Source: an uncultured Eubacteriales bacterium
Lineage (GTDB): Bacteria; Bacillota; Clostridia; Christensenellales; Aristaeellaceae
Reading direction: 5' to 3'
DNA length: 17,690 nucleotides
Assembly (NCBI GenBank): GCA_900540045.1
Contig: UQEF01000063.1
Span: forward strand, 1-17,690
The stretch's first letter is position 1, and each line of letters opens with the position of its first letter. This document shows, piece by piece, positions 8,510 through 14,643 of this stretch. The notes under the pieces were generated by a model. It had not been told where the DNA came from and made no database searches. It worked only from the letters and a program-made list of their open reading frames with translations. A program made the position numbers and the translations under genes.

Positions 8510-8575
8510 GCAACGCAATAAATTTCTTCTTTGATTGAACTATCACGCCGAAAAGAACAGCGTGTGAAACGGTCG

Positions 8576-8602
8576 AAAAAGGGGCGGCCTTGCAGCCGCC
8601 CC
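8576..8602 (-). terminator. Intrinsic terminator of hpf
   Basis: On the minus strand GGGGCGGC (8602-8595) and GCCGCCCC (8588-8581) form a perfect 8-bp GC stem with a 6-nt loop, followed at once by TTTTT. It lies about 30 nt after the hpf stop, between hpf and the histidine promoter, and so separates the two units. Confidence 0.88.
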
Positions 8603-8633
8603 GATTGTTCCCTTGAAACGCCCATCCGCCGGA

Positions 8634-9185
8634 TCAGGCTTCCGGTTCCATCAGGCCCAGATCGCCGTCCTTGCGCAGATAGAGCACGTTGGTGCGGTCG
8701 GTCTCCACGTTAACAAACACGAAGAAGCTGTGTCCCAACAGTTCCATCTGCAAAATGGCATCCTCTACGCTCATCGGGCGCACCGGGAAGGTCTTGTGGC
8801 GCACCACCTTGGGAGCCGGCCCGTCCTCGCTGACGGTTTCGACGCTCGCGGCGTCGTACTCCAGTTCGCCGGGCTTGAACGCATCCTCACGCAGGCGTTT
8901 GCCCAGCTTGGTGCGGTGTTTGTGGATCTGCCGTTCCAGCTTGGCCAGGGCCTGGTCGATGCTGACGTAGAGGTTGTCGTCGTTCGACGCCTCGGCACGG
9001 AGCACCACACCTTCAAAGGGAACGGTGATTTCACAGGTGCGGCGGTTATTCTTTTCACGTGTCAGGCGCACAAAAATTTCGGTGTTGGGATTGAGATAGC
9101 GCTCCATTTTCGAAGTCTTTTTCAAAACGCGTTCGCTCACGCCGGGGCTGACTACCATGTTTTTGCCGGTGATGGTCGTTTTCAT
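8634..9185 (-). CDS. hpf: Ribosome hibernation promoting factor, long form
   Basis: 183 residues, the long HPF type that alone causes dimerisation of 70S ribosomes into inactive 100S particles in many Gram-positive bacteria. The N-terminal domain (about 1-100) has the S30AE/YfiA pattern, with KTTITGKNMVVSPGVSERV, then CEITVPFEGVVLRAE and DDNLYVSIDQALAKLERQIHKH. The C-terminal dimerisation domain (about 125-183) shows VVRHKTFPVRPMSVEDAILQ and GHSFFVFVN. AAGGAG lies 9 nt before the ATG. It is transcribed alone, away from the divergent surface-protein gene. No stress-sigma promoter could be identified with confidence. Confidence 0.96.
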   Translation of the reverse strand: MKTTITGKNMVVSPGVSERVLKKTSKMERYLNPNTEIFVRLTREKNNRRTCEITVPFEGVVLRAEASNDDNLYVSIDQALAKLERQIHKHRTKLGKRLREDAFKPGELEYDAASVETVSEDGPAPKVVRHKTFPVRPMSVEDAILQMELLGHSFFVFVNVETDRTNVLYLRKDGDLGLMEPEA

Positions 9186-9669
9186 ATTTGGAAACTCCTT
9201 ACTATGTAATGGGGAAGGATGTCAGGCGGAATGCCTTGCGGCGCTCCGGCTGAAACCGGAAGAACGAGAAAATGATGCGTGTGCCAATGGAACCACGCTC
9301 CTTTCCAACAAGTGATGCGGGCACGGTCAGCCCGCACCATCCGGTTTTCTGAATCCACCTTTTCCTTGCCCTTGCTTGGTATATTCTGTTCGACGCGAAG
9401 CGGTCCGATTCCTGCTGCAATGGGGGAAACATCCAAAGCATTTACACTTTCGTCACAGTTGACTCCTGAAAATGGAAAGTATGGCGCAAAAGAGAAAAAG
9501 AAAATCCAAAAAATATTTAAAAAATGTGAACAATTTGGCAGGCTGATCCGTCTTATAGGATGAATGGCAGTGGTTTTAGCGGCGAAGGTCCTCCGGGCTT
9601 TCTGAAGGAGCTGCCGCCGATAACGATAGAATATTTTAAGGAAGCATAGGAATCAGGGAGGTAGAGATC
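9186..9669. other. 484-nt divergent intergenic region (hpf / sortase-fusion gene)
   Basis: The region contains the start-proximal sequences of two divergent genes. A short inverted repeat GCGGGC-N7-GCCCGC lies at 9317-9335. The stretch around 9480-9540 is notably A-rich compared with the rest of the window. Possible but weak plus-strand promoter elements are TTGACT at 9459-9464 with TATGGC 15 bp later, and TATAGG at 9555. None matches as well as the four promoters called elsewhere, so I do not assign one. Frames open here on either strand have no recognisable protein character, apart from the small ORF listed at 9560. Confidence 0.5.
9560..9649 (+). CDS. Possible 29-codon small ORF upstream of the surface-protein gene
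   Basis: ATG at 9560 to TAG at 9647-9649 gives MNGSGFSGEGPPGFLKELPP followed by ITIEYFKEA. It ends 20 nt before the start of the large gene. The residue mix looks protein-like, but no good ribosome binding site precedes it (only AGG next to the ATG), and an ORF this short can occur by chance. It could be a leader peptide or nothing. Confidence 0.18.
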   Translation: MNGSGFSGEGPPGFLKELPPITIEYFKEA

Positions 9670-12600
9670 ATGAAAAAACGTCGCATGCGGCTGGCGGCTC
9701 TGCTGATGGCAGCCATGATGCTCTGTGGACTGGCCGTTGCAGAGCCTGTGCACGAGCATCAGTGGAGCGCATGGCAGAAAAGTGCGGATCATCCGAGTCA
9801 GGAAACCCGCACCTGCCTTGAATGCAGCGCTGTTGAAACGCGGGAACATGAGAGGGGCGCGTGGATCGATCAGGGCGACGGCACGGAAAAGCACATCTGC
9901 AAAAATTGCCAGAAAGAAGAGATTCGCAAGATTGAGACGCCTTTGGAACCCTTGGGCGACGACGTTGGCGACGAGGGCGGAGGCGCCAGCTTGCTGAAGG
10001 GGGACGGCACAGGCACGGACCCGAACGCGGGCACAGGCACAGGTACGGACCCGAACGCGGGCGCGGGTACAGACCCGAACGCAGGCGCGGGCGCTGATCC
10101 GAATGCAGGCGCAGGCACGGACCCGAATGCAGGCGCAGGTACTGATCCGAATGCAGGCACAGATACGGACCCGAACGCGGGCGCGGGTACGGGCACAGAC
10201 CCGAACGCGGGCACAGGCACTGATCCGAACGCAGGCGCGGGTACAGGCACAGACCCGAACGCGGGTACGGGCACAGACCCGAACGCGGGCACAGGTACAG
10301 GCACTGATCCGAATGCAGGCACAGGTACGGACCCGAATGCAGGCACAGGTACGGACCCGAACGCAGGCACAGGCACTGATCCGAACGCAGGCACAGGCAC
10401 GGACCCGAACGCGGGCACAGACACGGACCCGAACGCGGGCACAGACATTGAGAACTTGGGTGAGGATCCGGATGAAGGTCCGATAGTCAAACAGGCGCAG
10501 ATACAGATCAACCTGGTTGTGGACTCCAGCGAGGCAAAGGCCGGGGATACGCTTACGTATACGGCTACCGTGAAAAACGACGGTACGGCTGACGCTCAGA
10601 ATGTAAAGGTCAGCTTCACACTGCCGGGAGAACTCCAAATTGCAGAAACGTCCTACGGCGGTCTCCAGGCCGAATCCACGCTTGCGCAGCTGCAACAGGG
10701 AGAGGAGGCCACCGTCTGGCTCAAGGCAAAGGTGCTGGAGAGTGCCGCTCATGGTACAAAGCTGACGGTTACGGCTTCGGCTGACGGAACGGTTTCGAAC
10801 GCACAGGAAACAGCGCTTTTGGAGCATCCGCAAGTAACGCTGGCCTGCATTGCAGGCAGCAATACGGCTACGGAAGGCGAAACGCTGCAATATACGGTTA
10901 CGCTTGCCAACACCGGCAAAGGGCCGGCTGCCAATGTGGCCGTTGCGATTACGCTCCCGCAGGGCGTCGAGAACGCGACCCCGACGGCGCCTGATGGAAC
11001 TTCCTATGCGGGCGGCATCTGGACGGTACCTGCACTGGCAGTGGGCGAGAGCCTGTCGCTTGTCCTGCAGGCCACGGTAAAGGGCGGTATGGCTGATGGA
11101 ACGGACCTGACCGCACAGGCCCAGGTGACGGGCGTTTCCAGGAGTCTGGCCGATGGCAGCGTGGCGCCGGAGATGCTTGCGGCGCCCATTGCAGCCAGCG
11201 CGCCGGTCACTTTGTCCGCGCCCACCCTCGCCATCGGGCTGGCTGTGGACAAAACATCAGCCGCCACGGGCAGCGTTGTGAACTATATCGTTACCGTATC
11301 CAACAAGGGAAGCGCTGCGGCCGATAAAGTGGGCGTAACGGTCAGCCTGCCGGCTGCCAACCTGCAGCTGGGTACGGTTACGCCCAGGGAAGGTACCAGC
11401 TGGGATGGAAACGCCGGGAAATGGACCATTCCTTCGCTGGCCCCGGGTACGGAGAGCACCCTGAAACTGGAGGCGGTCGTGACCGCCGTTCAGCCGGGCG
11501 AAACCGTCACGGGTGGCGCCTCGATTGTGGAAGCCGGCGGAGCAGCCATGCCTGCGCCTTTGTCGGCAAGCGCGGCCTTCGCGGGTGAAAACGCCGCGGT
11601 CCATCTCTCGATCACCAAAACGGCGGACCGTCTCGGAGCACAGCCCGGAGAGGAGCTTCGCTATACGCTGGTGGTCACCAACAACGGCAAGGCAGCCATC
11701 AGCAGTATCCAGGTGAGCGACAAGCTGCCCGACAAGCTGCTCTTTGCGGGCAAGGAGCTCAGCCAGGGTACGACCTATGACGAGGCCACCGGCCTGTGGA
11801 CCATTCCCATGCTGGAAGGGGGCGCGCAGGCGACGCTGGTGATCAAAACCGTCGTGCTGGATGCTACAGTGGGCGTAAACCTGGTCAACACGGCCGAAAT
11901 CATCAGCGTGGCTGGTGCTGAACCTGCCGTGCATCCCACGGCGACCGCGTCGGTGCTTATCAACGCGCTCAACTATGGATTCCTCACCGTCAACAAGACG
12001 GTAACAGGCAGCGGGGCCAGCAAGCAGCGCGACTTCCCCTTCCAGGTGGTCTTTACGAATGCGGCGGGGGCGGCTGTGCACGGCATCGGCATATATGTGA
12101 AGGGCAACGAAACCCATACCTTTGATACGGCGTCTCCGCTCACCTTTGAGCTGCGTCATGATGAAACGGTGTGGATTGGCGTGCCTGCGGGCCTGAGCTA
12201 CACCGTGACGGAGACGGATACCAAGGGCTACACCTGCACCTGGAAAAACGAAAAGGGTGTTATCACGGCCAATCAGCTCATTCAGGCGACCTTTGTCAAC
12301 GAACGCCAGCGGAATACCGAAATTCCCAAGACCGGCTATGCCGATCAGGCCCCGGACGCGGACGGCGCACAGGAGGCGCCGTCCGTGGCGGCGGACCTGG
12401 CGGACGCCTACGCCCAGAACGACGATCTGGTGGGCTGGCTCAAGGCGGGCGAGGGAATTGACCTGCCCGTGGTGCAGTCCGACAACACCTATTATCTGGA
12501 CCATGGCTTCACGGGCGAGGAGGACAGAAACGGCACGCTGTTTCTCAACATGAACAACCAGCTTTTTCCCCCTGACGACGTGCTGCTCATCCACGGGCAT

Positions 12601-13041
12601 AACATGAAGGATGGCTCCATGTTCGGAACGCTCCCCAAATTTGAGCGGTATGACTACGCCAAAGAGCATCCCCTTGTGACATTCCAGACCATCTACGACG
12701 AGGAGCCCGTTTACTATGTGCCGGTTTCGGTGTTCAACGCCTCCATGCTGCCGGACCATTCCCGTTATTTCGACATTACGCAGATCGTCTTTCCCGACGA
12801 TGAGGCGGGGGAGGTAACGGATTCCTCCACCTTTCGCCAGAGCAGCGCGTTCAAAGCCTATCTGGACGAACTGCGGGCGGTGTCACTGTGGGAATCGCCC
12901 GTGGATGTGAATGTGGATGACAAGCTGCTCATGCTGATTACCTGCAGCTACGACCTGGAGGACGGCCGGCTGATGGTGGTTTGCCGCAGGCTCAGGGACG
13001 GGGAAACCCCGGAGGAGGTTGCCGGGCTGTTTGCAACATAA
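9670..13041 (+). CDS. Exported DUF11 multi-domain surface protein fused to a class B sortase, with internal IPKTG motif
   Basis: 1123 residues; GGGAGG lies 8 nt before the ATG. Residues 1-24 form a signal peptide (MKKRRMR, hydrophobic core, likely cut AVA|EP). Residues 28-87 hold two imperfect repeats with Trp, His and CxxC pairs (C49/C52, C77/C80). Residues 113-258 are a DPNAG stalk. Four DUF11-like beta domains span about 276-385, 386-512, 518-638 and 644-765. A pilin-like domain follows at 769-880, with candidate isopeptide residues K776, E848 and N877. IPKTG is at 885-889. A class B sortase domain runs from about 908 to the end, with DLVGWLKAGEGIDLPVVQ, catalytic H977 in IHGHNM, C1092 in LITCSYD and R1100 in DGRLMVV. 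No hydrophobic sorting tail follows IPKTG, and no second membrane segment is visible. Domain names are from family knowledge. How the fused sortase acts (on itself in cis, on other proteins, or as a releasable part) is inference. Confidence 0.9.
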   Translation: MKKRRMRLAALLMAAMMLCGLAVAEPVHEHQWSAWQKSADHPSQETRTCLECSAVETREHERGAWIDQGDGTEKHICKNCQKEEIRKIETPLEPLGDDVGDEGGGASLLKGDGTGTDPNAGTGTGTDPNAGAGTDPNAGAGADPNAGAGTDPNAGAGTDPNAGTDTDPNAGAGTGTDPNAGTGTDPNAGAGTGTDPNAGTGTDPNAGTGTGTDPNAGTGTDPNAGTGTDPNAGTGTDPNAGTGTDPNAGTDTDPNAGTDIENLGEDPDEGPIVKQAQIQINLVVDSSEAKAGDTLTYTATVKNDGTADAQNVKVSFTLPGELQIAETSYGGLQAESTLAQLQQGEEATVWLKAKVLESAAHGTKLTVTASADGTVSNAQETALLEHPQVTLACIAGSNTATEGETLQYTVTLANTGKGPAANVAVAITLPQGVENATPTAPDGTSYAGGIWTVPALAVGESLSLVLQATVKGGMADGTDLTAQAQVTGVSRSLADGSVAPEMLAAPIAASAPVTLSAPTLAIGLAVDKTSAATGSVVNYIVTVSNKGSAAADKVGVTVSLPAANLQLGTVTPREGTSWDGNAGKWTIPSLAPGTESTLKLEAVVTAVQPGETVTGGASIVEAGGAAMPAPLSASAAFAGENAAVHLSITKTADRLGAQPGEELRYTLVVTNNGKAAISSIQVSDKLPDKLLFAGKELSQGTTYDEATGLWTIPMLEGGAQATLVIKTVVLDATVGVNLVNTAEIISVAGAEPAVHPTATASVLINALNYGFLTVNKTVTGSGASKQRDFPFQVVFTNAAGAAVHGIGIYVKGNETHTFDTASPLTFELRHDETVWIGVPAGLSYTVTETDTKGYTCTWKNEKGVITANQLIQATFVNERQRNTEIPKTGYADQAPDADGAQEAPSVAADLADAYAQNDDLVGWLKAGEGIDLPVVQSDNTYYLDHGFTGEEDRNGTLFLNMNNQLFPPDDVLLIHGHNMKDGSMFGTLPKFERYDYAKEHPLVTFQTIYDEEPVYYVPVSVFNASMLPDHSRYFDITQIVFPDDEAGEVTDSSTFRQSSAFKAYLDELRAVSLWESPVDVNVDDKLLMLITCSYDLEDGRLMVVCRRLRDGETPEEVAGLFAT
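10006..10443 (+). repeat. Tandem repeat encoding 17 DPNAG units
   Basis: In-frame repeats of 24 or 30 nt encode 17 copies of DPNAG joined by short TGT, AGT, AGTGT, TGTGT or TDT linkers. Codons vary between copies (for example AACGCGGGC, AACGCAGGC and AATGCAGGC), so the array is not freshly duplicated throughout, but long identical stretches remain that would allow slippage. Rich in Asp, Pro, Gly and Thr, it is probably a flexible spacer lifting the DUF11 domains away from the N-terminal part. The array has open frames on both strands, which produces spurious ORFs. Confidence 0.95.
12322..12336 (+). other. Sortase recognition motif IPKTG inside the fusion protein
   Basis: Codons for I885-P-K-T-G889 directly follow the pilin-like domain (ending TFVNERQRNTE). 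This is the normal position of a sortase signal at the end of a pilin or adhesin. Here it is followed by about 20 polar, acidic, Ala-rich residues and then a sortase domain, instead of a hydrophobic helix and positive tail. Cleavage would be expected between T888 and G889. Confidence 0.8.
12391..13041 (+). other. Class B sortase domain (C-terminal part of the fusion)
   Basis: Residues 908-1123. The opening ADAYAQNDDLVGWLKAGEG and SDNTYYLDHGFTGE match the start of class B sortases (the GW, the N-x-YY and the later GTLFLN patterns). H977, C1092 and R1100 give the full His-Cys-Arg triad, with the usual eight-residue Cys-to-Arg spacing of this class. The N-terminal membrane anchor that free-standing class B sortases have is absent. 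The sequence looks intact, so an active enzyme is likely. Confidence 0.9.
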
Positions 13042-13051
13042 CCCCAACGGC

Positions 13052-13098
13052 AAAAACAGCTCTTTCCTGCGCGCAATGCGTGAGAAAGAGCTGTTTTT
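13052..13098 (+). terminator. Terminator of the fusion gene, bidirectional
   Basis: AAAAACAGCTCTTTC (13052-13066) and GAAAGAGCTGTTTTT (13084-13098) pair over 15 bp around a 17-nt loop. The T run on either strand makes it work in both directions. It begins 11 nt after the stop of the fusion gene and also backs up the tRNA terminator. Confidence 0.85.
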
Positions 13099-13109
13099 GG
13101 TATAAACAG

Positions 13110-13136
13110 AAGCGCCTCGCATGCTGCGAGGCGCTT
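13110..13136 (-). terminator. Hairpin downstream of tRNA-Lys
   Basis: A perfect 12-bp stem (13110-13121 with 13125-13136, 3-nt loop) starts 4 nt after the CCA end of the tRNA. On the minus strand CTGTTTAT follows, a weak T tract, and the strong bidirectional hairpin lies just beyond. On the plus strand the stem runs into CTTTTC, so it may also serve as a second stop for plus-strand transcription. Confidence 0.65.
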
Positions 13137-13139
13137 TTC

Positions 13140-13215
13140 TGGTACACCATCAGGGGCTCGAACCCTGGACACCCTGATTAAGAGTCAGGTGCTCTACCAA
13201 CTGAGCTAATGGTGC
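13140..13215 (-). tRNA. tRNA-Lys (anticodon CUU)
   Basis: 76 nt on the minus strand, from GCACCATTAGCTCAGTTGG to the encoded CCA. The acceptor stem pairs over 7 positions (G-U at 1:72), the D arm contains AGCTCAGTTGGTAGAGC, the anticodon stem-loop is CTGACTCTTAATCAG giving anticodon CUU, and the T arm is CAGGGTTCGAACCCTG. The discriminator base is A. CCA is genomically encoded. Confidence 0.97.
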
Positions 13216-13268
13216 TTATCCGCCAGCCGGGCCGCTTTCGTGAAGCGGTATCACAACCAGCGAAGATT

Positions 13269-13296
13269 ATTATACTCCATCAATCGAGAATGTCAA
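13269..13296 (-). promoter_or_regulatory. tRNA-Lys promoter, near-perfect consensus
   Basis: On the minus strand TTGACA (13296-13291) and TATAAT (13274-13269) both match the sigma-A consensus fully, with a 16-bp spacer. Transcription would start near 13262, leaving a leader of about 46 nt to be removed by RNase P. The promoter begins 21 nt after the stop of the radical SAM gene. Confidence 0.9.
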
Positions 13297-13316
13297 CCCC
13301 CAAAATGCGAAAAATT

Positions 13317-14231
13317 TCAATTTTCCGCATCCGCCCGTTCCGATGGAAACAACCGCGTACTTTCCCCGTCCATAAAGGCAGGCGTAAACGCGCTGTCCGC
13401 GGACTCCCGGCTTTGCAGATACCCCTCCAGCCCCAGCGCCAGCATGTAATCGCGCACGCGCGCATATTCCCTGGCCGTCAGGCGCCGGTCCAGTCCTGGC
13501 AGATTGACCCCGTTCATCGGCGTATACTGGCGCATCAGGCTCACAGGCGTGCCGGATGGCAGCTCCTCTGCGATCGCATCCAGAATGCGCAGGCTTTCCG
13601 AGGTGCGCAGGGGAAGAATCAGGTGCCGAACCAGCGTGCCGCTTTGCATCAGGCCGTCCGCGTCATAGACGGGCGCGCCCTTGGCCTGGCACATGGCGCG
13701 GATGGCCGCCATTGCAACGGGAAAATAGTCCGGCGCGCCGGCCAGCTGCTGCGCGGTTTCCGCGCTGAAATACTTGAGATCCGGCAAAAACACGTCCACG
13801 AACCGGGCGGCGGCCTCCACCAGTTCCACCGTTTCATAGCCGCTGCTGTTCCATACCACAGGGATGCCGGGCCTGCGCAGGCGCAGGGCCTCGAAGATGA
13901 CCGGGGCGAAATGCGAGGGGGTCACCAGATTCAGGTTGTGCACGCCCAGCTCCTCCACCCGCGCAAACAGTTCGCTCAGTTCCCGCGCGTTCATGGCCCG
14001 TCCCAGGCTGTGGTGGCTGATGGATTCGTTCTGGCAAAACACGCATCCCAGTGCGCAGCCGCTGAAAAACACGGTGCCGCTGCCCCGTGTGCCGCTGATG
14101 CATGGCTCCTCCCACAGATGCGCCGCCGCGCGGGCGACGACCGGCAACGTGCCCATGTGGCAATAGCCCTCACCCCGGTCAGGACCGCGCATGGCGTTGC
14201 ACCGCCGGGGACACAGGTTGCATAGGGCCAT
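13317..14231 (-). CDS. PflX-like radical SAM protein (pyruvate formate-lyase activase-related)
   Basis: 304 residues, cytosolic iron-sulphur protein. The N-terminus has four cysteines in the pattern CNLCPRRC...GYC (C4, C7, C11, C24). The radical SAM cluster motif is C59-x3-C63-x2-C66 in SGCALGCVFCQN. The following barrel shows NLVTPSHF, VVWNSSGYE, VDVFLPDLKY and LMRQYTPM. This matches the family annotated as uncharacterised Fe-S protein PflX (COG1313-type), whose substrate is unknown to me. No glycyl-radical enzyme lies nearby, so a PFL-activating role has no support from context. AAGGAGG is 7 nt before the ATG at 14231; an ATG just after the SD is out of frame. No terminator separates it from the tRNA-Lys gene, so read-through is possible. 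Confidence 0.88.
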   Translation of the reverse strand: MALCNLCPRRCNAMRGPDRGEGYCHMGTLPVVARAAAHLWEEPCISGTRGSGTVFFSGCALGCVFCQNESISHHSLGRAMNARELSELFARVEELGVHNLNLVTPSHFAPVIFEALRLRRPGIPVVWNSSGYETVELVEAAARFVDVFLPDLKYFSAETAQQLAGAPDYFPVAMAAIRAMCQAKGAPVYDADGLMQSGTLVRHLILPLRTSESLRILDAIAEELPSGTPVSLMRQYTPMNGVNLPGLDRRLTAREYARVRDYMLALGLEGYLQSRESADSAFTPAFMDGESTRLFPSERADAEN

Positions 14232-14266
14232 GGGACATCCTCCTTCCGCGCCTGGGCGCTCTGAGA

Positions 14267-14295
14267 AGTGTAGCACAGCGCCGCCTGACTGTAAA
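14267..14295 (-). promoter_or_regulatory. Promoter of the radical SAM gene
   Basis: On the minus strand TTTACA (14295-14290) and TACACT (14272-14267) are separated by 17 bp, with about 35 nt to the gene start. It is back to back with the rimP operon promoter, the two -35 boxes being 50 bp apart. Confidence 0.75.
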
Positions 14296-14344
14296 GCATC
14301 GGGGCGGCGCACGCACAAGTTTTTCACCACATACGGCAAAATGC

Positions 14345-14373
14345 TTGTATTTCCAAAAACGTTGTGGTATACT
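14345..14373 (+). promoter_or_regulatory. rimP-nusA-infB operon promoter
   Basis: TTGTAT (14345-14350) and TATACT (14368-14373) are separated by exactly 17 bp. Transcription would start near 14380. A small GCCTG/CAGGC hairpin (14381-14396) would lie at the extreme 5' end of the RNA. Confidence 0.8.
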
Positions 14374-14379
14374 GCATAT

Positions 14380-14643
14380 TGCCTGTTGTTGCAGGCTGTT
14401 TCTGGCAACGTATCGACCCAGAAGAAAGAAGGGTTTTTCGTAAAGAGTGGGTATCGCTTTCCTCTCCTTTCATGCGGCGCGTTCCGGAGGGACGCGGCGG
14501 CGCCGGAGGGCGTATCCCTTCGGGCCACGCTTTGCGGTTGGCAAAGCGGCATGGGGGGAAGGGCATGGGCGATAGCATACCGCTCTTTTTGATTGCTTTT
14601 TTGCAACGAGCATTTCAGCATGAAACGGATGGGGTAGGAAGGT
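14380..14643 (+). promoter_or_regulatory. Structured leader of the rimP-nusA operon, candidate attenuator
   Basis: About 264 nt lie between the predicted start site and the rimP ATG, with no recognisable protein. Three stems overlap in series. First, GCGT (14510-14513) pairs with ACGC (14527-14530) around a CCC-TTC-GGG stem. Second, CGCTTTGC (14528-14535) pairs with GCAAAGCG (14541-14548). Third, AGCGGcATG (14545-14553) pairs with CATaCCGCT (14576-14584, one C-A mismatch), followed by CTTTTTGATTGCTTTTTT. Each stem shares 3-4 nt with the next, so neighbours exclude each other, and the last looks like an intrinsic terminator. A direct repeat CCGGAGGG occurs at 14484 and 14503. In Bacillus subtilis the corresponding operon is, to my knowledge, controlled by NusA-dependent termination in its leader; a similar role here is inference. 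Confidence 0.5.

Noticed and set aside
9202..9441. Minus-strand ORFs of 79 and 84 codons between hpf and the surface-protein gene, and a plus-strand 94-codon ORF at 9279-9563
   Set aside because: No ribosome binding site, no protein-like pattern, and mutual overlap on both strands.
10006..10443. Regular repeats that could suggest a CRISPR array
   Set aside because: Units are contiguous, in frame and encode protein; there are no unique spacers or constant repeats of CRISPR length.
9553..10890. Long minus-strand ORF (445 codons) rich in Cys, Arg, Val and Ala across the DPNAG array
   Set aside because: It is the complement of the repeat, whose unit length is a multiple of three and therefore stays open in several frames. 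The residue pattern is pure repeat shadow and the sense frame has clear domains.
12391..13041. Fusion explained by a lost stop codon between a pilin gene and a separate sortase gene
   Set aside because: A separate pilin would need a hydrophobic sorting tail after IPKTG and a separate sortase would need an N-terminal membrane anchor. Neither remnant is present between residues 890 and 910.
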